Assembly: GCA_039962225.1 (NCBI GenBank)
Contig: JAMPKV010000011.1
Span: forward strand, 124,001-188,000
Reading direction: 5' to 3'
Length of the DNA: 64,000 bases
From: Microcoleus sp. AS-A8
GTDB taxonomy: Bacteria > Cyanobacteriota > Cyanobacteriia > Cyanobacteriales > Coleofasciculaceae
In this document: piece after piece, positions 53,283-62,870 of the stretch
Layout: every line of letters begins with the position of its first letter
Position numbering within the stretch: the first letter of the stretch is position 1
Program-made: the position numbers and the translations under genes
Notes under the pieces: generated by a model
Databases searched by the model: none
Seen by the model: only the letters and a program-made list of their open reading frames with translations
What the model was told of the DNA's origin: nothing

Positions 53283-55397
53283 ATGAGTAGTGACAAGGAG
53301 GAAAAGAAGAAAAGTATTGTTCCAGTAGGTGAGCCGAGGCTGATAAGGTATTCTTCTCGTTTGATTCAAAGGGGATTGGATTTAGCGAAGGAACTGGATA
53401 AATCTGAGGCAGGCTTAGAGGTTTCCAGGCAGACAAGTGAAATTACCACGCCTCAAAAGCTGATTTGGAAATGTATACGCACTCTCATAGGGCATTTGAA
53501 CGTTTATTCTGTAGCTATCAGCCCTGATGGTCAGACCCTTGCCAGTTGTGGTGATGATAAGACTATCAAGATTTGGAACCTGAACACAGGCGACTTACTT
53601 CGTACCTTTACGGGGCATTCAGATATAGTTTGGTCTGTCACCTTTAGTCCCGATGGACAAATCCTTGCTAGTTGCAGTGAAGATAAAACAGTAAAGATAT
53701 GGAAGCTGGATACCGGGGAGTTGCTCAGTACACTATTAGGGCACTCAGAGGCAGTAGTGTCTATCACTTTTAGTCCTGATGGAAAAATCCTTGTCAGTGG
53801 TAGTGGAGACAAAACAGTTAAAGTATGGAATTTAAGTACAGGAACACAACTACATACTCTCTCAGGGTATTCAGGTGCGATCCTTTGGCTTGCTATCAGT
53901 CCTAATGGTCAGACTCTTGTCACTGGAAGTGAATATAGTGGAATAAAACTTTGGGAGCTGGCTACAGGAAATTTTCTGGGTACTTTTTCGGAGTTATATT
54001 TTCTAGCCACCATTAGCCTTGATGGAAAGACGCTCGCCTATGCTAGTGATTGGAACAGTTCAAGAACCATTGAATTATGGAATCTGGAAAGTGATGAACT
54101 GCTGTGTTATTTGGCAACTGAAAGCGAGGTTAACAACCAGTATAGTTCTATCGCTGTCAGTTCTGAAGGTAAAAACGTTGCTGGTGGCACTGAAGACGGG
54201 ACAATAAAAATTTTTGATCGGGACATTGGCAAACTAATTTATATCCTCTGTGGGCATTCAAAATCGGTTCTGTCTGTAACTTTTAGCCCTGATGGTCAGA
54301 CCCTAGTTAGTGGGGGTTCGGATGGCTCTATCAATATTTGGCGAATGTCCCCTTCTGCTGAAACAGAAGATACAATACGTCAAACACAGCTTTGGAATTG
54401 TGTACACACCCTCACTGGACATTCAAGCAATGTTTCGTCAGTTGCTATCAGTTCTGATGGGCAGACCCTCGCGAGTGGCAGTTGGGATAATACGATCAAG
54501 CTTTGGAATCTACATACTGGGAAGCGACTACACACCCTTGATGCTCATTCAAGCTCGGTTCTCTCTGTCGTCATCAGTCCCGATGGGCAGAAACTTGCTA
54601 GTGGTCACTCTGGAGGCTTGTTAGATCGATCCTTCGGCTCAATAAACATTTGGGATCTTAATACTGGAGAACTCCTACATAACATAGGTGGATATGGTGA
54701 AGTTCTTGCCATCAATCCTAGTGAGAAGACTTTAGTTAGCAGCTCATTCAGCAGCACGACATCTCCAACTTTAATAGATGTCTGGAGTTTAGATACAGGA
54801 GAACGGCTGCGTACCTTCTCTACTAAGCAGTTCGATCACATGTGCTTCTCAATCGGTCTTAGTAGCCCTCTGCCTGATTTTTGTTTCAAAATCGAATCTC
54901 TTGCTATTAGTTCCGATGGACAAATGCTTGCTAGTGGTACGAACGACGGTAAGATTCATCTATGGAATTTATACACTGGGGAGATAGTTCACACTTTCAC
55001 TGGGCATTTGTTCGAGGTCGTTTCTGTAACATTTAATCCAGATGGACAGTTTCTTGCTAGCGCTAGTGAGGACGGAACAGTTAAACTCTGGGACTTGCAC
55101 ACCAAAGCTTTGGTTCATACTCTTCCAGCAGGTTTCAGTGACATCGACGATCCAACCAGTGTTCGTTTAGTTGCTTTCAGCTCAAATGGGCAAACTCTTG
55201 CTAGTGCCAGTTGGGCATTTATGACGTGGAATGTGAGTACTGGGGAGCGTCTCTACACTTCTGGTTCCGGGATAGTTAGCTCTGTTGTTGCGTTCAGTCC
55301 CCATCAGCAGACTATTGTTAGTGGCTTTGGTAACGACATTGAGGTTTGGCAGTTGTCTCCAGTGACGATGATAGGGGTTAGTGACCCTACAGCTTAG
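53283..55397 (+). CDS. Double WD40 propeller protein
   Basis: A 704-residue cytoplasmic WD40 protein starting 3 nt after the J-domain gene. After a charged N-terminal segment of about 60 residues there are roughly 14 WD40 repeats, and the second half restarts with a near copy of the first blade (LWNCVHTLTGHSSNVSSVAIS against IWKCIRTLIGHLNVYSVAIS), so two seven-blade propellers are likely. No effector domain is seen. With its J-domain neighbour it forms a two-gene unit of unknown function. Confidence 0.88.
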   Translation: MSSDKEEKKKSIVPVGEPRLIRYSSRLIQRGLDLAKELDKSEAGLEVSRQTSEITTPQKLIWKCIRTLIGHLNVYSVAISPDGQTLASCGDDKTIKIWNLNTGDLLRTFTGHSDIVWSVTFSPDGQILASCSEDKTVKIWKLDTGELLSTLLGHSEAVVSITFSPDGKILVSGSGDKTVKVWNLSTGTQLHTLSGYSGAILWLAISPNGQTLVTGSEYSGIKLWELATGNFLGTFSELYFLATISLDGKTLAYASDWNSSRTIELWNLESDELLCYLATESEVNNQYSSIAVSSEGKNVAGGTEDGTIKIFDRDIGKLIYILCGHSKSVLSVTFSPDGQTLVSGGSDGSINIWRMSPSAETEDTIRQTQLWNCVHTLTGHSSNVSSVAISSDGQTLASGSWDNTIKLWNLHTGKRLHTLDAHSSSVLSVVISPDGQKLASGHSGGLLDRSFGSINIWDLNTGELLHNIGGYGEVLAINPSEKTLVSSSFSSTTSPTLIDVWSLDTGERLRTFSTKQFDHMCFSIGLSSPLPDFCFKIESLAISSDGQMLASGTNDGKIHLWNLYTGEIVHTFTGHLFEVVSVTFNPDGQFLASASEDGTVKLWDLHTKALVHTLPAGFSDIDDPTSVRLVAFSSNGQTLASASWAFMTWNVSTGERLYTSGSGIVSSVVAFSPHQQTIVSGFGNDIEVWQLSPVTMIGVSDPTA

Positions 55398-55424
55398 ATC
55401 TTTGTGCATCTGTAATTACAAAAC

Positions 55425-55742
55425 TTAACTAGTAAAATTTTTACTAGCCTTCAGAATCTCAAGACCCGTCTCAATACGCTGTAGCACCCAATTAGCATTT
55501 TTTTTTGACCAAGCTAAGTCCTCAATCAAGTATCTCTCAAGTTCAGAAATATTTATCTTACTACCAAAACGTGAAATAGCACAAATAAATCTATCTAGTC
55601 TCCGAATATCTTTTGGATGTTTAATATATCGAGGGCTAGAATCCCACATACATAATGGGTTCACGTAATTTTCAAAAAACTGTCTTGTTTTTTTACCTTT
55701 GATAATCTCTTTTAGTCTTTTCTGTTCAGAGGCATATCTCAT
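55425..55742 (-). CDS. Hypothetical protein, AT-rich
   Basis: A 105-residue lysine-rich protein from ATG 55742 (the frame also extends to a TTG at 55793). It has no recognised domain; helices such as RYLIEDLAWSKKNANWVLQRIETGLEIL suggest a small all-alpha protein. Base composition is more AT-rich than the flanking genes, which hints at recent acquisition. It is convergent with the WD40 gene. Confidence 0.45.
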   Translation of the reverse strand: MRYASEQKRLKEIIKGKKTRQFFENYVNPLCMWDSSPRYIKHPKDIRRLDRFICAISRFGSKINISELERYLIEDLAWSKKNANWVLQRIETGLEILKASKNFTS

Positions 55743-55891
55743 AATACTAACGGCTCTATCAGCCCCTAACGAAAAATGCTTTATTTTTATCAAATATCAG
55801 GATTAGGCATAAAATAAAACAAAATAGGAAACCGCTACCGCTGAAGCGGTTACTATGAGCAATTCCTACGTGACGGATTAAACCGTATATT

Positions 55892-58120
55892 CTATAAAGA
55901 ATGAGCAAATTGATATTGATTTCGACCGAGTTGTTTGGAGCGATACATGGCGGAATCAGCACTCTTAATTAAAGTTTCCTCCTCTTCCCCATCATGGGGA
56001 TAGATACTAATTCCAATACTGCCAGTTACAAAAACATTTTGCCCATCTAACACAAAAACTTGAGACAGATTCTCTAAAATCTTCTCGGCAATTTGGGCGG
56101 CATATTCCACTTTTGCAATATTGGAGAGAATCACGGTAAACTCATCACCTCCCAAACGCGAGACAATATCACTACTGCGTACAGTATGTGTAAGTCGTTG
56201 AGCCACAATCTTCAACAGTTGATCGCCAATATCATGTCCCAACGTATCATTGACCTGCTTAAAACCATCTAAATCAATAAACATGAGTGCGACCAACTGA
56301 TTATTGCTTTGTGCCCAAGTCAAAGACTGACTCAGGCGTTCGTGGAACTGCTTACGATTAGCAAGGCCAGTTAGGGGGTCATGATAAGCCAGATAACGCA
56401 ATCGATCTTCTGAAAGTTTGAGTTCCTGGTTAGAACGAGTCAAATCTTCAGCCGTTTGTCTAAGTGCTTCTTCCGCTCGTTTACGCTCTGTGATATCTCG
56501 AATAATCCCAACCAGAAAGAGATTGCCAGCAGCGTCTTTGTGGAGAGACTTTTTGGTAGAAATTAGATGAGTTATGCCAAAGGCATCCGTAAATTTTCCT
56601 TCAGATTCCTGGGGTTGACTGGTTTGAAAGACAAGTTCATCTTGAGTCCAGAAAATTTCTGCTTCATGCTGGGGAAAAATATCATAGTCTGACTTTTCCA
56701 TTAAAGTTTCCAAAGGATAGCCGATGAACTTACAATACGCATGATTCAAAATAATCCAGCGATGCTCTTTATCTTTAACAAAAACGGGGTCAGGAATAGT
56801 ATTAATAACAGTCTGCAAAAATTCTTTGGAGCGCTTTAATTCTTCCTGAATATGAGCCAAATGGTTGGTAATCAACACCGCCGAACCGATGAGTCCAAGC
56901 ACAGCAGGGACGAATGGCAACCACCAACCCGCCCAAAAAGCTAGGTAACAGATGCCACCCAGCGCCATACTGGCTAGGAGGAGACGCACAGAGGCACGTC
57001 GAGGTAATGTTCTTTGGCTTCGTCGGAACTGATGCCCCTGAGCGAAGCGACTTCGCCAGCGCATATGCCAAATCAGTTCAGCACCCAAAAACGTCCAACT
57101 GAAAATCCATAAGAGTTCCAATGGATTCGACCAAACCTTGATTAAGGGTCGTTCCTCAAGGACGCTACTCAGGATTTGACTGATAAAATTAGCGTTGATT
57201 TCAACCCCAGACATCGGTTGTGCTGAACCGATCAAACTATTGCTATAGGGGACGTAAAAGAAATCTTGTAAACTCGGTGCGGTTGAACCAATCAAAACAA
57301 TGCGATCGCGCATCCAACTGGGATCAACTCGGTTTTCCAGCACATCTGCCATAGAAAGGGTGTGAAAGCTACCGGGGTGTCGAAAGTTAACTAAAACTTG
57401 ATACCCTTGACTATCCGTTCGTGCATAACCCCCGTCATTGCCTTGGAAGGCAGGAAATACCCTCCCACCCAGTTGCAAATAGTTAGGATTAACCTTGGCT
57501 GCTTTGGGCATAATGCCTTCTGCCTCTAGATAAATCAAAGCCAGCTTGAGCGCAAAACTTTGGCGGGCTTGGCCAGCCACATGCCAATAAAATAAACTTC
57601 GACGTAATTTGCCATCGTTGTCTACTACAACATTATTGAACCCAATCTGTTGACGTTGATTTAACACCCTTGGGGGGGCAACACCCAAACTCGTGCCAAA
57701 GCTTGTTTTACCTGGAAGTTTCTCAATCCCAATCAAATTGGGAATAGTTTTACTAGCTTTGATAAATTCCTCATGACCCGGTTCAACCGGTAAATCGCGA
57801 TAAATATCTAAACCAATTGTGCGGGGTTGATAACTGTTTAATTTCATCAACAGTTGAGCCATTAAGCGGTCGGAAATCGGCCATTGTCCTGCCTCCTGTA
57901 GGTCTTGTTCCCTAATTTCAACAATTACAATCCGAGGATCGATGGGTTCTTTTACACGCAGGGTGAACAGTTGGTCGAAAGCGGCAAGCTCTGATGACTG
58001 TAGTAACCCCATGAGACGAAGAAGAATGATAGCGCCTGTGACGCCAACAGAGGCTTTTAAAACTGGACGTTCGCCGTGAAACCACTGCTTTAGCCTTCGA
58101 CCTAGACTTGCTTTTAACAT
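55892..58120 (-). CDS. CHASE2-PAS-GGDEF diguanylate cyclase
   Basis: A 742-residue membrane sensor that should make cyclic di-GMP from GTP. Order: a transmembrane helix (about 24-42), an extracytoplasmic CHASE2 domain (about 45-345), a cluster of three transmembrane helices (about 350-425), a PAS domain (about 440-560) and a GGDEF domain (about 580-742). The active site is the intact RLGGDEFTVIL, and a product-inhibition I-site RSSD lies five residues before it, so the enzyme should be active and feedback-regulated. No EAL domain. The CHASE2 ligand is unknown. Confidence 0.93.
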   Translation of the reverse strand: MLKASLGRRLKQWFHGERPVLKASVGVTGAIILLRLMGLLQSSELAAFDQLFTLRVKEPIDPRIVIVEIREQDLQEAGQWPISDRLMAQLLMKLNSYQPRTIGLDIYRDLPVEPGHEEFIKASKTIPNLIGIEKLPGKTSFGTSLGVAPPRVLNQRQQIGFNNVVVDNDGKLRRSLFYWHVAGQARQSFALKLALIYLEAEGIMPKAAKVNPNYLQLGGRVFPAFQGNDGGYARTDSQGYQVLVNFRHPGSFHTLSMADVLENRVDPSWMRDRIVLIGSTAPSLQDFFYVPYSNSLIGSAQPMSGVEINANFISQILSSVLEERPLIKVWSNPLELLWIFSWTFLGAELIWHMRWRSRFAQGHQFRRSQRTLPRRASVRLLLASMALGGICYLAFWAGWWLPFVPAVLGLIGSAVLITNHLAHIQEELKRSKEFLQTVINTIPDPVFVKDKEHRWIILNHAYCKFIGYPLETLMEKSDYDIFPQHEAEIFWTQDELVFQTSQPQESEGKFTDAFGITHLISTKKSLHKDAAGNLFLVGIIRDITERKRAEEALRQTAEDLTRSNQELKLSEDRLRYLAYHDPLTGLANRKQFHERLSQSLTWAQSNNQLVALMFIDLDGFKQVNDTLGHDIGDQLLKIVAQRLTHTVRSSDIVSRLGGDEFTVILSNIAKVEYAAQIAEKILENLSQVFVLDGQNVFVTGSIGISIYPHDGEEEETLIKSADSAMYRSKQLGRNQYQFAHSL

Positions 58121-58968
58121 CTACCTGACTGCACGATTGTTGCAAGATGCAGCTATATACAGCATATCGATACAATTTGTTATCAACCAACTGATTGTAT
58201 AGTTGTTTTTTATAGCATTAGAAATTATGGCCTGTTCGCGTTCCCTGAGTAATCAGAAGATAGGTTTAATAGCCGGTCTGACAACCTAGTTGAAAAAGTG
58301 CTGTGTATCTGAAAAGTTCAGCCTAGATTTCCCTGACGCATATGCAAGGTTGAAAGAGCCTGTTGCAGAAGTTATACCTTTTCCCTTTGACTTGCTACAT
58401 CTTAAACTCCACCCCAACCTCCTCATTCTCATCCTTACCTTCGGTTCCGAACACACCACTTGCCCAAGCGTAAAAAGAGGGGAGTAAAACGAGAGCTGTT
58501 GCCAATGATCAGAGAAACGGTATTATTCGCCAATTATACTCAAGCCAAATTGGTATAGCAAAAGGCACCGGAGCGACCGCCGGAGCTTTAGTGAGGATGA
58601 TGAGGCAGCGGAGATCATACGAGGAGGCTCCAAGGCAGAAGGGATGCATATTGACGGGTCAATGTTTCAGTATTTGGCGAGAGTCAAGAGTCGCCTTGGG
58701 GACTGCTATATTACAAAAAATCGCTAAGAAACCTCACCGCCATCCTGCAAGTTTCGATAGAAGCAAAAGTTCCCAAAAGTTGAGACAGCAAAAATAAAAA
58801 TCCCAACCTTTGAAAGGAAAGGTTGGGATTATCAACGGAAGAACTTCCAAGAATCGGTATAAGTAGTCGTTGCTCCGACACGCTCCTAGAGAGGATAAAA
58901 GTCTGTAAAATCAATCTTCTCTCGAATGCTTCACCTCCCTAGAGCCTTGCCTTGAGATGGGGGGAATG
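58121..58968. other. Intergenic region with repeat fragments and a terminator hairpin
   Basis: About 850 bp without a convincing gene; a 68-codon ORF (58591-58797) overlaps repeat-like sequence and is not called. It contains CCGGAGCTTTAGTGAGGA (58579-58596), shared with the left end of the third TnpB element, and a strong hairpin at 58799-58830. Confidence 0.45.
58799..58830. terminator. Hairpin with 13-bp perfect stem
   Basis: AATCCCAACCTTT / AAAGGTTGGGATT with a 6-nt GAAAGG loop, downstream (about 140 bp) of the VKOR gene on the minus strand. On the minus strand it is followed by TTTTTATTTTTGC, so it is a good terminator for a leftward transcript. Confidence 0.7.
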
Positions 58969-59958
58969 TCATTGGGTTGACTGTCCTGGCAACGTGTATT
59001 TGAAGTTTCGTGAACCTTGATAGTTGGTCAAATCAGCAAGTTCTTCGAGAGTTTTCACGCCAGAGGTCAATTCACCGTTAATTTGCCAGCTAGGGAAATA
59101 TTTAACGCCAGCTTCTTTACAGACTTGTGGCTGAGCATTTTTGCCATCAGTGGAACACTCAACATAGTTGAGTTCCTTGTAGGCAGGTTTCCCGAAAAGC
59201 TGCTTCTGCTCATAGCAGTGAGGACACCAGTAGGCACCGTATTCCTTGGCACCCACTTTTGCCAGATGACGCGCTAGATCGGTTTCAGCTTCACCAGAGG
59301 TTGTTGTGACTTCCCAACCAATTACGGGTTGTGGCGTGGTAGTGGCAACAGGAATTGGGGTGCGAGAACCGATGGTCTTGGCTGGCGCACCACCCCCTTG
59401 GGCGTAAGCTCCCAAAGTCCCAATGATGGCTACCATGCCAACCAAAATACCCGTGAACAAGAGTTGGCCAATATCCTCCCACGCACGACCTAGGATTGCC
59501 AGCACCAATAGGGTAATGGAGAACAGAGCTGAGGCTAAGCAGTAGATACAAAATGCCTTGATTTTAAAGGACATCAGGTATACCAAGTAACCACTGAAAA
59601 CCACCATAGCGATGCTACCGGCAAATATCAGCAGCCAAGTCCAGTTCTCCACATCGCTGCGGAGGTCTTTTTGCTCGGATGATTTCAGCAATTGAGGAGC
59701 GAAAGCAAACAGGGCAATAGCCGCATAGGACACAAGACCAAACAAGCTCAAAGGCACACCGAACACCTTGGCATAGCTGCTCTCCAAAACAGCTTGGCAG
59801 TTGATCGGGCCAGTAGTCGGGCACCCCGCTACTTTTTGGAAAACCCCATACTCGATTAGCGTGAGATAGGCAGTGTCTAGAACACCGAGAAGTGCGATCG
59901 CGCCGATTAGCTGACGAGACCAACGGTGAATCCAGGGAGCAGAACGTCGGCGACTCAT
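58969..59958 (-). CDS. VKOR-thioredoxin fusion protein
   Basis: A membrane disulfide-forming system in one 329-residue chain. Residues about 20-195 are a VKOR domain with five hydrophobic helices, the loop cysteines in VAGCPTTGPINCQAV and the quinone-site CxxC in KAFCIYCLAS. Residues about 225-329 form a thioredoxin-like domain with the WCPHC redox site. In Synechococcus the equivalent protein passes electrons from lumenal proteins to quinone and so makes disulfides in thylakoid lumen and periplasm. The frame is open to 60012, but the ATG at 59958 gives the family start. Confidence 0.93.
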   Translation of the reverse strand: MSRRRSAPWIHRWSRQLIGAIALLGVLDTAYLTLIEYGVFQKVAGCPTTGPINCQAVLESSYAKVFGVPLSLFGLVSYAAIALFAFAPQLLKSSEQKDLRSDVENWTWLLIFAGSIAMVVFSGYLVYLMSFKIKAFCIYCLASALFSITLLVLAILGRAWEDIGQLLFTGILVGMVAIIGTLGAYAQGGGAPAKTIGSRTPIPVATTTPQPVIGWEVTTTSGEAETDLARHLAKVGAKEYGAYWCPHCYEQKQLFGKPAYKELNYVECSTDGKNAQPQVCKEAGVKYFPSWQINGELTSGVKTLEELADLTNYQGSRNFKYTLPGQSTQ

Positions 59959-60028
59959 GATTAGTTGTGGGTTGTTCTTTGTGAGTGGGTAGACAGGCAG
60001 CACGCCTGTCATGAGTTGCTTAATCTAT

Positions 60029-60877
60029 TTACGAATGTAGCTTGACGGAAGCCATGGGTTGTGGTTCGATTTTTGCCGCAACGCTGCATCGCGCCGCTTC
60101 CACAAATTGACTGACGCGAATCGGGTCAATAGGTTGCTCAATCCGCCCCCGCCGCTTCAGAGAACTGGAAACAATCACGCCGTCAGCCGCTTGCATCAGG
60201 GTGGAGATGTTTTCCCAGTTCGCTCCACTACCAATAAAAACGGGTGTACCGTTAGCGGCAGCAGAGGCCAATTCCAAGTCTTCTAAAGACGGAGGGCTAC
60301 CCGTCGCCCAACCTGAAAGAATCACGCCATCGGCTAACCCGCGTTCGATCGTCTCCTGCACCGCTGTTGTGAGATTGGGGGAACCCAAAGGCCGCGCATG
60401 TTTGACCAAAACATCTGCCAAAATTTTGACATCACTGCCCAGTTCCCGGCGGTAGCGGAGCAATTGATGAGCCTGTCCTTCAATGAATCCTTGGTCTGTT
60501 GCCATGACCCCGGTGAGGACATTAACCCGAATAAATTGGCAAGGGACGCAGGTGGCGATCGCTAAAGCACTGTGGGCATCGTTCCGTAATACATTGATCC
60601 CCACTGGCAGCGTCACCAGATTCATCAGTTGCTGCACAATCAGCGTCATGGCACTAACCACAGCGGGATCGACCTGGTTTTTCGTAAATGGGGCGTCAAA
60701 AAAGTTCTCGACGATTACGCCATCGACTCCCCCAGAAGCCAGTGCTGTCACCTCCTGCTCTGCGCGATCAATGACCGCCTTCAAGCTCCCTCCCCAGCGG
60801 GGCGATGTGGGGAGCGGCAGTAGATGAACCACACCAATAATTGGATTCGGTGTCTTGAAAATTTGAAGTAAGTCCAC
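60029..60877 (-). CDS. btpA: Photosystem I biogenesis protein BtpA
   Basis: BtpA is a peripheral thylakoid protein needed for stable accumulation of PSI reaction-centre subunits. The protein is a TIM-barrel-like member of the BtpA/SgcQ family: IGVVHLLPLPTSPRWGGSL, GGVDGVIVENFFDAPF and the C-terminal GVIVSSSLKRRGRIEQPID are diagnostic. The start is taken as GTG 60877 (VDLLQIFKTPNPIIG), which matches the family N-terminus; the frame extends six codons further to a GTG at 60895. It lies 70 bp upstream of the VKOR gene in the same direction. Confidence 0.94.
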   Translation of the reverse strand: MDLLQIFKTPNPIIGVVHLLPLPTSPRWGGSLKAVIDRAEQEVTALASGGVDGVIVENFFDAPFTKNQVDPAVVSAMTLIVQQLMNLVTLPVGINVLRNDAHSALAIATCVPCQFIRVNVLTGVMATDQGFIEGQAHQLLRYRRELGSDVKILADVLVKHARPLGSPNLTTAVQETIERGLADGVILSGWATGSPPSLEDLELASAAANGTPVFIGSGANWENISTLMQAADGVIVSSSLKRRGRIEQPIDPIRVSQFVEAARCSVAAKIEPQPMASVKLHS

Positions 60878-60953
60878 GTATCTACCTAAAAACACCGGCT
60901 ACTTTCTGCCCTACCTGTCAATGCTCTCCGATTGAGAGCCAACAAGGGTGACT

Positions 60954-61003
60954 CGAACCTGGGTTGAGGGTTGAAGGTTGAGGGTTGAAGGTTAAAGGTT
61001 AGC
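60954..61003. repeat. Heptamer tandem repeat (GGTTGAA/GGGTTGA type)
   Basis: About six units of GGTTGAGGGTTGAAGGTTGA-type sequence between btpA and rimO; the reverse complement of the 9.2-kb repeat. An 84-codon minus-strand ORF through it (60886-61140) is not considered a gene. Confidence 0.75.
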
Positions 61004-61338
61004 ATGTGCCAACCCGCAATCCTCGCCAACCGACCCACTTGCCCTATTGTTCGCGCAGCCTGAGCCGTAGCGATCGCCAGAGCGTCACTTTCAACTGTTT
61101 TTCCCAAGCTCCAATCACCTCGGTCAGGGAATGTTGGCATAAATAGCTCTTTTTTTGCTACTCGTTTGGATATCTCAATAAAATTTTATCTACAATAAGT
61201 AACGGGGGTTAAGAAAGGATAAGGAACATCCGGACTACTGGAGTGTGGGTGGGCCGAATGCTTAATGATGTAAAATGCACCTTTACAAGGTCGCGACCCC
61301 ACTCACTCAAGCCGTAGTAAACACAACCGCATGACCGC
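61004..61338. promoter_or_regulatory. Divergent region between btpA and rimO
   Basis: About 335 bp. No RNA gene recognised. It presumably carries the promoters of both genes; an ATG at 61331 is out of frame with rimO. Confidence 0.3.
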
Positions 61339-62694
61339 ATGGGCAACAAGCCAACTATCGCAATTTCTCATTTGGGCTGCGAAAAAAATCGCATCGACAC
61401 GGAACACATGCTGGGCCTACTGGTTCAAGCCGGTTATCCGGTCGATACTAATGAAGAGTTAGCGGATTATGTTATTGTAAATACCTGTAGTTTTATTGGA
61501 GCAGCTCGTGAAGAGTCTGTCCGCACCCTGGTCGAATTAGCAGAAGCTGATAAAAAAATTGTCGTTACTGGCTGTATGGCGCAACACTTCCAGGCCGAAC
61601 TCTTGGATGAGTTGCCTGAAGCTGTGGCAGTAGTTGGGACAGGCGATTATAACAAAATCGTAGATGTGATTCAACGAGTAGAAGCGGGCGAACGCGTTAA
61701 GCAAGTTTCGGCACAACCGACATATATTGCTGACGAGACAACTCCGCGCTACCGAACGACCTCGGAGGGTGTTGCTTACCTACGGGTAGCTGAAGGGTGT
61801 GACTACCGCTGTGCGTTCTGTATCATTCCCCATCTTCGGGGAAAACAGCGCTCGCGCACGATTGAATCCATCGTCGCGGAAGCCAAACAACTGGCTTTTG
61901 AAGGCGTGCAGGAAATCATTTTGATTTCTCAAATTACGACCAACTACGGTTTAGACCTTTATGGCGAACCGAAGTTAGCAGAACTCTTACGAGCGTTAGG
62001 TCAAGTGAACATCCCTTGGATTCGGATGCACTACGCCTATCCAACGGGTTTGACCCCAGCCGTAATTCAGGCCATTCAGGAAACCCCGAATGTCCTTCCT
62101 TACCTGGATTTACCCCTACAACACTCCCATCCAGAAATCCTGCGCGCCATGAACCGCCCCTGGCAGGGACAGGTGAATGACAGGATTATTGAGCGCCTCA
62201 AAACAGCACTGCCCGATGCAGTGCTGCGGACAACCTTTATCGTCGGGTTTCCTGGTGAAACAGACGAACACTTCGATCACTTACTCCAGTTTGTCCAGCG
62301 CCATGAGTTTGACCATGTAGGTGTCTTTACCTTTTCTCCGGAAGAGGGTACCTCGGCCTACAACTTGCCAAACCAACTACCCCAAGACGTAATGGATGCC
62401 CGTCGGGATGCCCTGATGGCAGCTCAGCAGCCCATCTCCTGGAAAAGGAATCAGGCTTGTGTCGGTAAGGTGGTTGATGTCTTGATTGAGCAAGAACACC
62501 CTGAAACAGGTGAATTAATTGGTCGCTCTACTCGATTTGCCCCTGAGGTAGATGGATTGATTTACGTCCAAGGCAATGCTCCCTTGGGCACAATCGTGGG
62601 AGTGGAAATTACTGATGCGGATGCCTACGACCTGTATGGTTCTGTAGTCCCTCATTCTTCGTCAGTTGTTAAAGGATTACAGGTGGCTCTTTAG
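61339..62694 (+). CDS. rimO: Ribosomal protein S12 methylthiotransferase RimO
   Basis: RimO adds a methylthio group to the conserved aspartate of ribosomal protein S12 using two iron-sulfur clusters and SAM. The 451-residue protein has the N-terminal UPF0004 cluster cysteines ([20 protein letters not shown]), the radical-SAM motif [11 protein letters not shown] and a C-terminal TRAM domain ending in [17 protein letters not shown]. YgfZ (34.9 kb) is the factor that supports such enzymes in other bacteria. Confidence 0.96.
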   Translation: MGNKPTIAISHLGCEKNRIDTEHMLGLLVQAGYPVDTNEELADYVIVNTCSFIGAAREESVRTLVELAEADKKIVVTGCMAQHFQAELLDELPEAVAVVGTGDYNKIVDVIQRVEAGERVKQVSAQPTYIADETTPRYRTTSEGVAYLRVAEGCDYRCAFCIIPHLRGKQRSRTIESIVAEAKQLAFEGVQEIILISQITTNYGLDLYGEPKLAELLRALGQVNIPWIRMHYAYPTGLTPAVIQAIQETPNVLPYLDLPLQHSHPEILRAMNRPWQGQVNDRIIERLKTALPDAVLRTTFIVGFPGETDEHFDHLLQFVQRHEFDHVGVFTFSPEEGTSAYNLPNQLPQDVMDARRDALMAAQQPISWKRNQACVGKVVDVLIEQEHPETGELIGRSTRFAPEVDGLIYVQGNAPLGTIVGVEITDADAYDLYGSVVPHSSSVVKGLQVAL

Positions 62695-62870
62695 AAGTAT
62701 TGCAGGGCGAGCAATTGTTCAGGATAAGTCGGTTAGAAGACGAGTTTCAACTTCCAACCTTCTCACCTGAAACGTGCCCCCCTTAAACTTTTCAACCTTG
62801 CCCCCCTTAACGCTTTGACAACGGATTCTCGATCACTAACAACTAAAAACCTAACAGCGAACACTAACCT

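Noticed and set aside
58591-58797. A 68-codon ORF in the intergenic region before the VKOR gene
   Set aside because: It lies on repeat-like, TnpB-end-like sequence and has no plausible protein features.
60938-60962. GGTTCGAGTC-like sequence on the minus strand resembling a tRNA T-loop
   Set aside because: The flanking bases do not form a T-stem and no acceptor, D or anticodon arms could be drawn.
60886-61140. An 84-codon minus-strand ORF upstream of btpA
   Set aside because: Its C-terminal half is translated heptamer repeat and it overlaps the btpA start region; no domain seen.
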